From Pseudoalteromonas shioyasakiensis (GTDB lineage: Bacteria > Pseudomonadota > Gammaproteobacteria > Enterobacterales > Alteromonadaceae), in assembly GCF_001550135.1 (NCBI RefSeq), contig NZ_LRUE01000016.1, positions 62,001-126,000 of the forward strand: 64,000 nt of DNA, read 5' to 3'. The position numbers and the translations under genes were made by a program. The number at the start of each line of letters is the position of its first letter. Position 1 is the stretch's first letter. The notes under the pieces were generated by a model. That model worked only from the letters and a program-made list of their open reading frames with translations. It had not been told where the DNA came from and searched no databases. Positions 29,318 to 39,100 of this stretch are shown here, piece by piece.

Positions 29318-32137
29318 ATGGAAAACATTGAAGTCCGAGGCGCCCGTACGCACAATTTAAAAGACATCAGCCTAACCATTCCCCGTGATAAGCTGATAGT
29401 TATCACTGGCCTATCTGGTTCAGGGAAATCGTCTTTAGCGTTTGATACTTTGTATGCAGAAGGGCAACGTCGTTATGTTGAATCACTGTCAGCGTATGCA
29501 AGACAGTTCTTATCGCTAATGGAAAAACCCGATGTTGATCACATCGAAGGTTTATCGCCAGCTATCTCTATCGAACAAAAATCAACGTCACATAACCCGC
29601 GTTCAACGGTCGGTACTATTACCGAGATTTACGATTACCTTCGTTTATTATTTGCCCGTGTAGGTGAGCCACGCTGCCCTACTCACGACTTGCCACTTGC
29701 CGCACAAACTATCAGCCAAATGGTCGATACGGTTTTAGCTCTGCCAGAAGGTAGTAAGCTAATGCTATTAGCACCAGTGGTAAAAGATCGTAAAGGTGAG
29801 CACGTTAAGCTGCTTGAGCAACTCGCAAGCCAAGGTTTTATTCGCGCCCGTATCGATGGCGAAGTCTGTGACTTATCAGATCCACCGACCCTTGAGCTTC
29901 ATAAAAAGCATACTATCGAGGTTGTCGTTGACCGCTTTAAAGTAAAAGATGGTCAGCAACAGCGTTTAGCTGAATCATTCGAAACGGCACTTGAGCTATC
30001 AAGTGGTATTGCCCATGTAGCGGCAATGGACGATTCACTCAGCGAAGACATGCTGTTTTCTGCTAATTTTGCCTGCCCAACGTGTGGCTATGCCATGAGT
30101 GAACTTGAGCCGCGTTTATTCTCGTTTAACAACCCTGCGGGTGCGTGTCAAAGCTGTGATGGTTTAGGTGTGCGTCAGTATTTTGATCCAAACCGTGTTG
30201 TGCAAAACCCTGAGCTAAGCTTATCGGGCGGTGCAATTAAAGGCTGGGACAAACGCAGCTTTTATTACTTCCAAATGCTGCAAGCAGTCGCAGAACATTA
30301 TAAGTTTGACCTAGAAGTGCCTTTCCAAGAGCTTGGAAAAGATGCGCAAAAGGTGATTCTTGAAGGTTCTGGCAAGACTAAAATTGCCTTTAACTATCGT
30401 AACGACCGTGGCGATTTAATTACGCGTAACCATGAGTTTGAAGGCGTTTTAAATAATATGAATCGCCGCTACCGTGAAACCGAGTCAAACTCAGTTCGCG
30501 AAGAGCTTGCTAAATACCAAACAAGCCAAGCGTGTCCGAGCTGTCATGGCTCTCGATTACGCGAAGAAGCTCGTCACGTATTTATTGGCCAAACAAACCT
30601 GCCAGCTATCACCACAATGAGTATTGGTGAAAGCATGGCATTTTTTGATGGTTTGAATCTAACTGGTCAGCGCGCCCAAATTGCCGAAAAAATCCTCAAA
30701 GAAATTCGTGACCGTTTATCTTTCTTAATTAATGTAGGCCTTAATTATTTATCACTTGAGCGAAGTGCCGATACCCTGTCGGGTGGTGAAGCGCAGCGTA
30801 TTCGTTTAGCGAGTCAAATCGGTGCAGGTCTTGTTGGTGTTATGTACGTATTGGATGAACCATCAATTGGTTTGCACCAACGCGATAACGACCGCCTACT
30901 AAAAACCCTTATTCACTTACGCGATTTAGGCAACACGGTCATTGTGGTTGAGCATGACGAAGATGCTATTCGCGCTGCGGATCATATTATCGATATCGGC
31001 CCGGGTGCCGGTGTTCATGGCGGCCATGTTATTGCACAAGGTACCCATGACGATATTCTAGCCAGTAAAGATTCAATCACGGGTCAGTACCTCTCTGGTG
31101 AGAAGAAAATTGAAGTGCCGGAGGCTCGCCATCAAACCAACGACAAATGGCTTGAGTTATTTGGTGCCACAGGTAACAACTTAAAGAACGTTGATTTACG
31201 CATTCCATTTGGCTTAATGACCTGTATCACCGGTGTGTCAGGCTCAGGTAAATCGACACTTATCAACGACACTTTATTTAAACTGGCTCATACCGAGTTA
31301 AATGGCGCAACGACCGCAGAAGCGGCACCGTATAAGTCAATCAAGGGTCTAGATCATTTTGATAAAGTGATTGATATTGACCAAAGCCCTATTGGCCGTA
31401 CTCCGCGTTCAAATCCTGCAACTTACACCGGTATTTTTACCGGTATTCGTGAGCTATTTGCGGGTACTCAAGAAGCCCGTTCACGTGGCTATAAGGTCGG
31501 TCGTTTTAGCTTTAACGTTAAAGGTGGTCGCTGTGAGGCCTGCCAAGGTGATGGCGTGATCAAGGTAGAAATGCACTTTTTACCTGATGTATATGTACCT
31601 TGTGATGTATGTAAAGGTCAGCGCTACAACCGTGAAACCCTTGAAGTACAGTACAAAGGTAAAAACATTCACCAAGTACTCGAAATGACCGTAGAAGATG
31701 CCCGTGACTACTTTGATAAAATTCCGGCTATTGCACGTAAACTGCAAACCTTAATGGATGTAGGCTTGTCGTATATTCGCTTAGGTCAAGCTGCTACGAC
31801 TCTCTCCGGTGGTGAAGCGCAGCGTGTGAAACTGGCTCGTGAACTTTCAAAACGCGATACCGGTAAAACCTTATATATCCTTGATGAACCAACTACGGGT
31901 TTACACTTTGCTGATATTCAGCAATTATTAGTAGTACTCCACCGCTTACGCGATCACGGTAATACCATTGTTGTTATTGAGCATAACCTTGATGTGATTA
32001 AAACTGCTGACTGGATTGTCGACTTAGGCCCAGAAGGTGGCTCTGGCGGTGGTGAAATTTTAATTTCTGGTACACCTGAAGACGTTGCCGAGTGTGAGCG
32101 TTCACACACAGGAAGGTACTTAAAACCACTACTATAA
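29318..32137 (+). CDS. uvrA: Excinuclease ABC subunit A
   Basis: UvrA is the damage-recognition ATPase of nucleotide excision repair, loading UvrB at lesions. The 939-residue protein has the first Walker A (GLSGSGKSS, residues 31-39), the second (GVSGSGKST, near 640), two LSGGEAQR signature motifs, and zinc-finger cysteine pairs in [18 protein letters not shown] and in [18 protein letters not shown]. It is divergent from the MFS-ssb pair. I see no LexA box in the 160-base upstream region, although uvrA is SOS-controlled in E. coli. Confidence 0.98.
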   Translation: MENIEVRGARTHNLKDISLTIPRDKLIVITGLSGSGKSSLAFDTLYAEGQRRYVESLSAYARQFLSLMEKPDVDHIEGLSPAISIEQKSTSHNPRSTVGTITEIYDYLRLLFARVGEPRCPTHDLPLAAQTISQMVDTVLALPEGSKLMLLAPVVKDRKGEHVKLLEQLASQGFIRARIDGEVCDLSDPPTLELHKKHTIEVVVDRFKVKDGQQQRLAESFETALELSSGIAHVAAMDDSLSEDMLFSANFACPTCGYAMSELEPRLFSFNNPAGACQSCDGLGVRQYFDPNRVVQNPELSLSGGAIKGWDKRSFYYFQMLQAVAEHYKFDLEVPFQELGKDAQKVILEGSGKTKIAFNYRNDRGDLITRNHEFEGVLNNMNRRYRETESNSVREELAKYQTSQACPSCHGSRLREEARHVFIGQTNLPAITTMSIGESMAFFDGLNLTGQRAQIAEKILKEIRDRLSFLINVGLNYLSLERSADTLSGGEAQRIRLASQIGAGLVGVMYVLDEPSIGLHQRDNDRLLKTLIHLRDLGNTVIVVEHDEDAIRAADHIIDIGPGAGVHGGHVIAQGTHDDILASKDSITGQYLSGEKKIEVPEARHQTNDKWLELFGATGNNLKNVDLRIPFGLMTCITGVSGSGKSTLINDTLFKLAHTELNGATTAEAAPYKSIKGLDHFDKVIDIDQSPIGRTPRSNPATYTGIFTGIRELFAGTQEARSRGYKVGRFSFNVKGGRCEACQGDGVIKVEMHFLPDVYVPCDVCKGQRYNRETLEVQYKGKNIHQVLEMTVEDARDYFDKIPAIARKLQTLMDVGLSYIRLGQAATTLSGGEAQRVKLARELSKRDTGKTLYILDEPTTGLHFADIQQLLVVLHRLRDHGNTIVVIEHNLDVIKTADWIVDLGPEGGSGGGEILISGTPEDVAECERSHTGRYLKPLL

Positions 32138-32149
32138 AAAGGATATTGC

Positions 32150-33205
32150 GTGCGTAGGTATTTAAAAATTGCAAAATGGCGCGCTAATAAACAGTTTCAA
32201 CAACAGCAACGTAGCTGGCAGCCTCATAAAACGAGGCTGGTTGAACGATTACAAGCCATTTGGTTTAACTTAAGTACCGCACAAAAGCTCTATCTTTTAG
32301 CATTAAGCAGCCTGATTGTTCTGCAATCGGGCTGGTTAAGTGCCACCATCACCATTATTGCGCTTGTTATTGAATTTTGGCCCAAGTTTAACCAACTTTG
32401 GCACTCTCTTGCCGGCAAAGCACTGATTTTAATCTTCTATGCCAGTATCGCTAATTTTGTATTAGCTGGTGCGAGCGGCATAGTTAATGATGTAACTCAT
32501 GTATCAGCTAGTCACTTTAATTACACCCATAACTTTGCCACCCTGTTATATTTACCACCTTGGGCAATGGGAATAACCCTAGGTACTTTATTGTTATTTC
32601 AACTTTTTTTACCCTTCTATATCTTTGTTTTATTGCTAATAAAGCCATTTGGCTCTGAGCGAGTTAAGTTTATTAGTCAAAGCTATTCACCACTGTTGAC
32701 TGCCATCGTGCGCTTTGTTTTAGCGTCAGTGGTCTTTATTAACCTAATTTCGTTCCTTGATGATAAGCCACCTGAAGAAGTACTCGATAATATGGTTAGC
32801 ACCTTTTTAGATAGCAAAGTTATTGCTAAAGAATCAGGTGAAGAGCAGCAAAAAGCAGTCGAACAACTCGGTGAAAAACTCGAACAACAACTTCCTGAAA
32901 GTACACAAAACTCAACCCCTAACCAAGACGTCAATATAGAAGGTGACAGTGAAACCGCCGAAAACCTTCGTCAGTTTCTAGATACCAAAGGTTACTTTGA
33001 GCGTAGCAAACGTTTAATTGCGATGTTTGCTTACAGCTTTGAAGCCGATAGCTATTCACGCTGTTTAAAAGCAGAAAACAGTAAAGCCGTTGAGCTGAAT
33101 GATTACGAAATAGTGCAAGTAACCCCTGATCACCATGCTGAGTATGGCTATCGATTTGAAGTCATTGCTTGTGACTCGCCAGGCGTTACCCCTGTAGAAA
33201 AATAG
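32150..33205 (+). CDS. Membrane protein of unknown function downstream of uvrA
   Basis: The 351-residue product starts at GTG 32150, preceded by AAAGGA, only 12 bases after uvrA, so it is probably co-transcribed. Residues 1-40 are basic. Four or five hydrophobic segments lie between about 45 and 205 (ALSSLIVLQSGWLSATITII is one). A soluble C-terminal half follows, with a charged glutamine/glutamate-rich stretch (about 230-265) and a globular end containing two cysteines. I do not recognise the family. Confidence 0.8.
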   Translation: MRRYLKIAKWRANKQFQQQQRSWQPHKTRLVERLQAIWFNLSTAQKLYLLALSSLIVLQSGWLSATITIIALVIEFWPKFNQLWHSLAGKALILIFYASIANFVLAGASGIVNDVTHVSASHFNYTHNFATLLYLPPWAMGITLGTLLLFQLFLPFYIFVLLLIKPFGSERVKFISQSYSPLLTAIVRFVLASVVFINLISFLDDKPPEEVLDNMVSTFLDSKVIAKESGEEQQKAVEQLGEKLEQQLPESTQNSTPNQDVNIEGDSETAENLRQFLDTKGYFERSKRLIAMFAYSFEADSYSRCLKAENSKAVELNDYEIVQVTPDHHAEYGYRFEVIACDSPGVTPVEK

Positions 33206-33219
33206 CGCAGCAATCAATA

Positions 33220-33465
33220 TTACTCGCTTGGCTTACTGCGTTTCTCTCTTATGAAATGAAATATCGAAAGCCCAATAAAACCAAAGCAAACTAAGGCGAT
33301 TACTAAATTAGGTATAAAAATAAGTAACATAGTAGCATCATAGCCGATCTTTGCGAATGCAGCACAAAGGCTACCAATGATAAGCTCAGTTAAGATTAGC
33401 TCCCATTCTAATGAGCTATTCGCAGCTACAGTTTTAGCCGCATAATGTTTTACTTTAAAACCCAT
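33220..33465 (-). CDS. Small two-helix membrane protein, unknown function
   Basis: An 81-residue protein with two hydrophobic segments (about 23-40 and 45-70) and a basic tail (REKRSKPSE). A near-perfect TTGGAGG lies seven bases before the ATG, which makes translation likely. It converges with the uvrA-linked gene, 14 bases away. Family not recognised. Confidence 0.7.
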   Translation of the reverse strand: MGFKVKHYAAKTVAANSSLEWELILTELIIGSLCAAFAKIGYDATMLLIFIPNLVIALVCFGFIGLSIFHFIREKRSKPSE

Positions 33466-33742
33466 ATCAAAACCTCCAAGCTCCTATTTGCTTCATTCAA
33501 ATTATCATCAATAGGCAAAAACACAAAAATAAAATGATTTAAAACCTTATTTCCCCTCATAAGAGTCACACCTAAACCATTGAAAATATTTAAGTTAATA
33601 TTTTAAAACCTTATATATAAATCGCTTAGAACTAGATAAGCGACTCAAGCAACTTTCCTCGCTATTGTAGTTTCCATCAACGGGCCACCAACCAACTTTG
33701 CTTCGCTGATAAAACTAATCAACCAATTAAGAGAATAAAGTT

Positions 33743-33934
33743 ATGAGCAACTCAGCTTTAAAAATAGTGTCGATACTCGCAGTAAGCACGCTTGTTGTTA
33801 CACTGCCAAACCCCTTATTTAATAGCCAAGATACTCAAAAATTAGAACAACATCTTGAGATATCTATCGAGGTTTCTATCGAGCAAATGAACAAAAAAGT
33901 TGACCATCAAATTGAGTTAAAACTCAACAAGTAA
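33743..33934 (+). CDS. Small exported or membrane-anchored peptide, unknown function
   Basis: A 63-residue product with an N-terminal hydrophobic segment (ALKIVSILAVSTLVVTLP) followed by a polar helical part (SIEVSIEQMNKKVDHQIE). A purine-rich AAGAGAATAAAG precedes the ATG and a clear terminator follows the stop, which together suggest a real gene. The last 35 residues are charged and probably an amphipathic helix. No family recognised. Confidence 0.6.
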   Translation: MSNSALKIVSILAVSTLVVTLPNPLFNSQDTQKLEQHLEISIEVSIEQMNKKVDHQIELKLNK

Positions 33935-33940
33935 TGCCCT

Positions 33941-33970
33941 GCTTGCCCAGAACATTGGGCAAGCTTTTTC
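33941..33970 (+). terminator. Terminator after the 63-codon gene
   Basis: A 9-bp stem (GCTTGCCCA / TGGGCAAGC) followed by TTTTTC, eight bases after the stop codon. Confidence 0.85.
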
Positions 33971-33988
33971 AATTAACAGGCTAAAAGA

Positions 33989-34879
33989 ATGAAACAACTA
34001 ACTCAATTACTGCTCTCAACAATTGCTGCATCATGCTTGTTAACAACGAGTATTTGTAATGCAAAAAGTGCCGTTTGGCAGGTAAGTAAAGGTGATGAAT
34101 TTATATACATTGCGGGGTCAATTCATGTTTTACCGCCCAAGGAACTACCGCTACCGGCTGAATTTAATCAAGCATATAAACAAGCCGATACCCTAGTACT
34201 TGAAGCCGATATGCCAGCGCCAAGTAATAGCTCAGCACAACTTACTATGCTTAAAGCACTGAGTTACGAAACCGGTGAAACATTAAGTAGTAAGCTCTCT
34301 GCAACAGTAAAAAAACAATTAGAAGCACAGCTTACTCAATACGATATGCAACTTAGCGAACTCGACAGCTTTCGCCCTTTTATGGTGAGCTTGCTGATGA
34401 TGTCGCTAGAACTACAAAAGCAACAGCTTTTCGGTGAAGGTGTTGATAGCTATTTCGCAAAGCGAGCCAAACAAGACAGCAAAGAATTAGCTTTCCTCGA
34501 AACCTTGGCATTTCAATTACACCTTTTTAAGCAATTAGGCAGCCAAGACGAAGATGCCTTTATTCAGTCACAGTTAGCTCAAGTATCAAGTTACCAAGCG
34601 CTTTACAGTGCAATGCTTGATGCATGGCGCAATGGCGATATGCACGCAATGAATGAGCTAACTATCATGCCATTAAAACAACATGATCCCCTCACCTACC
34701 AAATACTCATTAAGCAACGTAATTTGAATTGGCTTAATCATATTGAGGATTACTTTACTGATCAGCAAAAAGAGTTGGTACTTGTTGGCGCTGCTCATTT
34801 GGCCGGTGAAGATAGCCTATTAGCCTTGTTAGAAAGTAAAGGCTACGTGATTGCACAGTTGAGCGCTGATGAGGAGTAA
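33989..34879 (+). CDS. TraB/GumN family protein
   Basis: A 296-residue exported protein with a signal peptide (LTQLLLSTIAASCLLTTSICNA). The family hallmarks are present: the N-terminal GSIHV motif in YIAGSIHVLPP, the LVLEADM block and the C-terminal LVGAAHLAGEDSLLALLESKGY-type motif. TraB/GumN proteins resemble Tiki metalloproteases (GxxH at both ends), so a hydrolase role in the periplasm is possible but unproven. A 23-codon gene starts four bases after its stop. Confidence 0.88.
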   Translation: MKQLTQLLLSTIAASCLLTTSICNAKSAVWQVSKGDEFIYIAGSIHVLPPKELPLPAEFNQAYKQADTLVLEADMPAPSNSSAQLTMLKALSYETGETLSSKLSATVKKQLEAQLTQYDMQLSELDSFRPFMVSLLMMSLELQKQQLFGEGVDSYFAKRAKQDSKELAFLETLAFQLHLFKQLGSQDEDAFIQSQLAQVSSYQALYSAMLDAWRNGDMHAMNELTIMPLKQHDPLTYQILIKQRNLNWLNHIEDYFTDQQKELVLVGAAHLAGEDSLLALLESKGYVIAQLSADEE

Positions 34880-34883
34880 AAAA

Positions 34884-34955
34884 ATGGAAAAAACAGACAA
34901 AACCGCTGCCGCACTTATCTGCTTGTTTACTGTTTTAATTGTGCTGAGTTTTTAA
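34884..34955 (+). CDS. 23-residue single-helix membrane peptide
   Basis: The ATG at 34884 opens a 24-codon frame coding MEKTDKTAAALICLFTVLIV followed by LSF. The first seven residues are charged and the rest is one hydrophobic helix. GAGGAG, formed by the last codons of the TraB/GumN gene, lies seven bases upstream, an ideal ribosome binding site, and a strong terminator begins within ten bases of the stop. Gene position, ribosome site and composition support a translated micropeptide; function is unknown. Confidence 0.62.
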   Translation: MEKTDKTAAALICLFTVLIVLSF

Positions 34956-34958
34956 TAA

Positions 34959-34988
34959 AAAAATACCGCTTTATAGCGGTATTTTTTA
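34959..34988. terminator. Bidirectional terminator between the TraB/GumN unit and trpS
   Basis: A perfect 10-bp stem (AAATACCGCT / AGCGGTATTT) with loop TTAT and A/T runs on both sides, between converging units. Confidence 0.9.
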
Positions 34989-35008
34989 TTTCAATAATTT
35001 GTGCAAGC

Positions 35009-36013
35009 TTACGGGCGAGGAATAAAACCTACCGCATCGTAGACTGCTTTTAATGTTTTTTCAGCGCGAATACTCGCCTTTTCAGCACCTGACTTCATAA
35101 TGCTATCAAGTAGTGACTGATCTTCGCGAATTTCTTTAAAGCGCGCTTGGATTGGCTCAATCATATTAACGACCGCTGCTGCAGTGTCTTTTTTCAGGTG
35201 ACCATACATTTTGTCTTCATATTCAGGCACTAAGTCTTCAATTGAGCGCTTAGTTGCGACTGATAATAAAGTAAGTAGGTTTGATACACCTGGTTTTTCT
35301 TCACGATCAAAGTAGATACGAGCTTGCTCGTCTGAATCGGTTACTGCTTTCTTCAGTTTCTTTTCAATCTTCTTCGGCTCATCTAATAACATGATGTAAC
35401 CGTTTGGATTTTCATCTGATTTAGACATTTTCTTGAGCGGATCTTGTAAGCTCATTACACGCGCGCCAAACTCAGGAATGTAAGGCTCAGGTAATTTGAA
35501 CACGTCACCGTATAGGTTGTTAAAACGTGTTGCGATATCACGTGTCAATTCAAGGTGTTGCTTTTGATCTTCACCCACTGGCACTTGATCTGCTTGGTAT
35601 AACAAGATGTCTGCAGCTTGCAGTACAGGGTAAGAGAACAAGCCCACATTAACGTTATTCGCATGCTTAGAAGACTTATCTTTAAACTGCGTCATACGGT
35701 TAAGCTCACCCATTTGCGCGTAACAGTTTAAAACCCAACTAAGCTGTGCATGTTCTGGCACTTGAGATTGTACAAATAACGCCGCTTTTTCTGGGTCGAT
35801 ACCACATGCAGCATAAAGCGCAATACCGTCAAGCACGCGCGAGCGTAGCTGCTCAGGATCTTGGCGTACAGTAATGGCGTGTAAATCTACTAACATAAAG
35901 AAACTTTCGTGGTCTTCCTGTAGCTTAAGCCACTGGTTAATAGCGCCAACATAGTTGCCTATTGTCATACCACCGGTTGGCTGAATGCCACTTAACACTA
36001 CTGGTTTACTCAT
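35009..36013 (-). CDS. trpS: Tryptophanyl-tRNA synthetase
   Basis: This class Ic synthetase charges tRNA-Trp. The 334-residue protein has the HIGH-equivalent TIGN in [14 protein letters not shown] (near residue 18) and the KMSKS signature in [10 protein letters not shown] (near 195), at the usual family length. It is the last gene of the conserved dam-rpe-gph-trpS order, about 50 bases after gph. Confidence 0.98.
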   Translation of the reverse strand: MSKPVVLSGIQPTGGMTIGNYVGAINQWLKLQEDHESFFMLVDLHAITVRQDPEQLRSRVLDGIALYAACGIDPEKAALFVQSQVPEHAQLSWVLNCYAQMGELNRMTQFKDKSSKHANNVNVGLFSYPVLQAADILLYQADQVPVGEDQKQHLELTRDIATRFNNLYGDVFKLPEPYIPEFGARVMSLQDPLKKMSKSDENPNGYIMLLDEPKKIEKKLKKAVTDSDEQARIYFDREEKPGVSNLLTLLSVATKRSIEDLVPEYEDKMYGHLKKDTAAAVVNMIEPIQARFKEIREDQSLLDSIMKSGAEKASIRAEKTLKAVYDAVGFIPRP

Positions 36014-36063
36014 GATGTTCCTTTATATTTTTACTAAACTAAAAAGACGAAATTAAAATGCAC

Positions 36064-36729
36064 TTACCTTTGGGTAAGAACGGGTATTATATCTAAGAAA
36101 TTCTCGCAGAGGTACTCTGGATTGAAATCAGCGAGGTTTTCACCTTGGTTATAGCCATAACTGAGTGCGACAACGTCAACCTTAGCAGCTTTTGCTGCCA
36201 AAATATCACTTTTTGAGTCGCCTATCATAACCGCTTTGGCTGGGCTGACATCTAATTGCTGACAAGCAAATAGTAAAGGCTCAGGTGATGGTTTCTTTGC
36301 CATATCATCACCACATACAATCAACTGAAAATGACTAGTCAGTGAAAGCTTATCAAGTAACTTTTCGGTAAAACGACGTGCCTTATTGGTGATCACCACT
36401 TTAGGAATACCAGCAAGTGCAGCAAGCCCAGTTTCTACATGTTGATAAAGCGCACTGTAGTCACCTACAACTTGGTCATAGTGCTGATAAAACAAATTAA
36501 TTGCACGCTCAGTAAGGGCTTCATCTAAATGCTCACTGATTTGCATATCGCCACTTAAACCACGCTTTACAAGTGTTTCTATGCCATTACCTACCCAGCT
36601 CTCAACTAGCTTTTGTGTAACAACCGGAAATGCGAGGTCAGTTAGAGTCAGATTCATCGCAATGTATAAATCATAAACACTGTCGACTAAGGTGCCATCT
36701 AAATCGAAAAATGCCGCATCGTATTTCAT
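36064..36729 (-). CDS. gph: Phosphoglycolate phosphatase
   Basis: A HAD-superfamily phosphatase of 221 residues that removes 2-phosphoglycolate, for example from DNA repair. HAD motif I is [11 protein letters not shown] (residues 7-17), motif II is [10 protein letters not shown], and motifs III/IV are KKPSPEP and [15 protein letters not shown]. The position between rpe and trpS is the conserved context. Its start overlaps the rpe stop by four bases (ATGA). Confidence 0.95.
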   Translation of the reverse strand: MKYDAAFFDLDGTLVDSVYDLYIAMNLTLTDLAFPVVTQKLVESWVGNGIETLVKRGLSGDMQISEHLDEALTERAINLFYQHYDQVVGDYSALYQHVETGLAALAGIPKVVITNKARRFTEKLLDKLSLTSHFQLIVCGDDMAKKPSPEPLLFACQQLDVSPAKAVMIGDSKSDILAAKAAKVDVVALSYGYNQGENLADFNPEYLCENFLDIIPVLTQR

Positions 36730-37409
36730 GACTCAACCTTTGCAAGCTCGCTGCGCATCGCATCGATAACCGCTTTGTAATCTGGTTGATTGAAAATCGC
36801 TGAGCCTGAAACAAACATATCAGCGCCCGCTTCTGCAATTTCAGCAATGTTATCAACACCAACGCCACCATCAACTTCTAAACGAATATTGCGACCTGAG
36901 TCATCAATAATTTTACGCGCTTGACGAAGCTTTTCGAGGGTATGAGGAATAAAGCTTTGGCCGCCAAAGCCAGGGTTAACCGACATTAATAGCACTACAT
37001 CAACTTTATCGAGCACGTGCTCAAGGTAGCTAAGGCTGGTTGCAGGATTAAATACAAGCCCTGCTTGGCAACCACTGTCTTTTATAAGTTGCAAGGTACG
37101 GTCAATATGCTCGCTAGCTTCTGGATGAAAGCTAATAATAGAAGCGCCTGCTTCAGCAAAGTCGGGAATTAAGCGATCGACAGGCTTAACCATAAGATGC
37201 ACATCTATCGGGGCTGTAATACCGTAATCGCGCAGTGCTTTACAAATCATTGGGCCAAAGGTTAGGTTTGGCACATAATGGTTATCCATCACATCAAAAT
37301 GTACAACATCTGCCCCACTTGCGAGTACACGATCAACATCTTCACCTAAACGGGCAAAGTCAGCTGATAAAATAGAAGGGGCTATTAAATACTTTTGTAA
37401 TGTTTCCAA
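36726..37409 (-). CDS. rpe: Ribulose-phosphate 3-epimerase
   Basis: This TIM-barrel enzyme interconverts ribulose-5-phosphate and xylulose-5-phosphate in the pentose phosphate pathway. It has the N-terminal [15 protein letters not shown], the metal-site block [17 protein letters not shown], the loop SVNPGFGGQ and the C-terminal EVDGGV. I start at ATG 37409 ([13 protein letters not shown]), giving 227 residues, close to E. coli Rpe (225); in-frame starts a few codons upstream are open but lie outside the conserved part. Confidence 0.96.
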   Translation of the reverse strand: METLQKYLIAPSILSADFARLGEDVDRVLASGADVVHFDVMDNHYVPNLTFGPMICKALRDYGITAPIDVHLMVKPVDRLIPDFAEAGASIISFHPEASEHIDRTLQLIKDSGCQAGLVFNPATSLSYLEHVLDKVDVVLLMSVNPGFGGQSFIPHTLEKLRQARKIIDDSGRNIRLEVDGGVGVDNIAEIAEAGADMFVSGSAIFNQPDYKAVIDAMRSELAKVES

Positions 37410-37442
37410 CATGAGAGATTCCATCATAATTTGTGACTGCAA

Positions 37443-37745
37443 GAAGAGCGCATAATGTAACCCAATCGACAGCTGATTAAAACACCACAGCTAACTGTTA
37501 AAACGCTATTACTCAAGGCTAATCCTTTTAGCTTATTGAATTAATGTAAATTTAATCAAAAATTGAACAATCGTTCTATTCAGCTGCTTGCATAAATGCA
37601 TTTAAATGAAACAAAATATAAACATAAAATTTACTTTAAAAGACTAATTTTATTAAATTTTTATTTAATTCAGCCGTAATTAAGTTTGTTATTTGAGCAA
37701 TTGTTATGTATGCTTGTCTAAATAACACAAACAAGGGTTATTCTC
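37443..37745. other. AT-rich intergenic region, divergent promoters of rpe and the 98-codon gene
   Basis: About 300 bases with very high AT content and no reading frame I can support. There is a short palindrome TGCATAAATGCA near 37591-37602 and several TTGTTATT-like stretches close to the plus-strand gene. It probably holds the divergent promoters, but I cannot place them confidently. Confidence 0.4.
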
Positions 37746-38042
37746 ATGCGTGCTTTTAAAATAGGGATCTTAATCGCGTCCGCACTTACGGTTGCTGCGT
37801 TTGTATCTTTTTCATCTGCTGATGAAGACGACTTTTTAGCAGCGGCGTCTGGCTGCTCATGCAATACGCTTAACGTATCATCATCTTCTGCTCAATGTAT
37901 GAAAGCAGAACAAGAAACAGGATGGTTTTCTTGGTTAACGGGTGATAGCCGCAGCGCTCAGTTCCATTATCTTGATTTACTTGAGTTATTAACAAGTAGT
38001 GAAGAGTCAAAGAAAGTTAGCGGTTTAGGTTCTAAGTTCTAA
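37746..38042 (+). CDS. Small secreted cysteine-containing protein, unknown function
   Basis: A 98-residue product with an N-terminal signal-like segment (FKIGILIASALTVAAFVSFS), then DEDDF and a segment with three cysteines (SGCSCNTLNV and SAQCMK), followed by WFSWLTGDSRSAQFHYLDLLE. AAGGG precedes the ATG. It lies five bases before the DUF2970 gene, so the two are probably one transcript, and it is divergent from rpe. I do not recognise the family. The cysteine cluster could bind a metal or form a disulfide. Confidence 0.7.
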   Translation: MRAFKIGILIASALTVAAFVSFSSADEDDFLAAASGCSCNTLNVSSSSAQCMKAEQETGWFSWLTGDSRSAQFHYLDLLELLTSSEESKKVSGLGSKF

Positions 38043-38047
38043 ATCGC

Positions 38048-38233
38048 ATGAACAAATTCATTAGTGCATTACAAAGTGTCTTTGCGGCATTTTTTGGTGT
38101 GCAATCAGAAAATAAGCGTCAAGCTGACTTTAAAGAGCATTCGCTCAGTACTATTATCGTCATTGCCCTCGTTTTATTCAGCCTGTTTGTAGCAGCGATT
38201 TATTTCACCGTTTCTTTGGTGCTAAATACATAG
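38048..38233 (+). CDS. DUF2970 family small membrane protein
   Basis: A 61-residue protein with the arrangement typical of DUF2970: a short amphipathic N-terminus containing LQSVFAAFFGVQSE, a polar link (NKRQADFKEHS) and one C-terminal membrane helix (IIVIALVLFSLFVAAIYFTV). Function is unknown for the family. Its last 29 bases overlap the 3' end of dam on the other strand, and it follows the 98-codon gene by five bases. Confidence 0.8.
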   Translation: MNKFISALQSVFAAFFGVQSENKRQADFKEHSLSTIIVIALVLFSLFVAAIYFTVSLVLNT

Positions 38234-39047
38234 CCATTAGCTCATTCACTTTATTGCGTGAACCGCCCTTCGGGCTAATCGTGCGCTTTACCTGAATTTC
38301 ATCCAGTGATGCTTGGCTGTAGATCTTACGAGTCCACACCGTATCGTGGTTAGAAATAAGTACCGGCGTGTTATTTTCGAATGCAGCCTGCTCAGCTAAA
38401 TTCGCCAAGTTAGCTTGATCATCTAAATTGAAACCGCCTTTAGCGTAAGAAGTAAATGAAGCTGTTTTACTCAACGGCACATAAGGTGGATCGCAATACA
38501 CTACCGCATTATTAGGAATAAGCTTAAAGACTTCATCATAGCCTAAACACGTAAAGGTGGCTTGCTGGGCTTTTTCAGCAAAGAAGTGCATTTCTTTTTC
38601 AGGAAAATACGGGCGCTTATATTTACCAAAAGGAACGTTAAAAATACCTTTAAGATTGTAGCGGCACAGACCGTTATAACCATGACGATTCATGTATAAG
38701 AATAAAATTGCGCGCTCATACACATCGCTGCTCTGATTAAACTGAACACGGTACTCATAATAGGCTTCAGGATGGTTATTGAGCTCTACAAATAGTTTTT
38801 TTGCATCGCTAATAAATTCGTCAGGCGTTCGCTTTAGCTCGGTGTACAGGTTGATCAGATCCGCATTAATATCATTTAAAATATAATGCTTAAAATCAGT
38901 ATTGAGGAATACAGAGCCAGCACCAACGAAAGGTTCAACTAAGGTGTCAGCATCCATACTCGCTTGCTTTAAGCGGGTACGAATATCTTCAACTAGGCTG
39001 TATTTTCCACCCGCCCATTTAAGGAAGGCTCTGGTCTTTTGCTGCAT
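38205..39047 (-). CDS. dam: DNA adenine methylase (GATC), Dam
   Basis: An orphan N6-adenine methyltransferase that marks GATC for mismatch repair and replication timing. The 280-residue protein has the SAM-binding FLKWAGGKYSLV (residues 8-19), the VEPFVGAGSVF block (about 37-47), the catalytic DPPY at 186-189 and the C-terminal RNKVNELMAMY. It lies between damX and rpe, as in enterobacteria, but is separated from rpe by two plus-strand small genes, and its 3' end overlaps one of them. Confidence 0.97.
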   Translation of the reverse strand: MQQKTRAFLKWAGGKYSLVEDIRTRLKQASMDADTLVEPFVGAGSVFLNTDFKHYILNDINADLINLYTELKRTPDEFISDAKKLFVELNNHPEAYYEYRVQFNQSSDVYERAILFLYMNRHGYNGLCRYNLKGIFNVPFGKYKRPYFPEKEMHFFAEKAQQATFTCLGYDEVFKLIPNNAVVYCDPPYVPLSKTASFTSYAKGGFNLDDQANLANLAEQAAFENNTPVLISNHDTVWTRKIYSQASLDEIQVKRTISPKGGSRNKVNELMAMYLAPKKR

Positions 39048-39100
39048 CTGCTCTTAACTTCAATTCGGTGTTGCGCGATTTTACACTAATCAGTTTTAAT

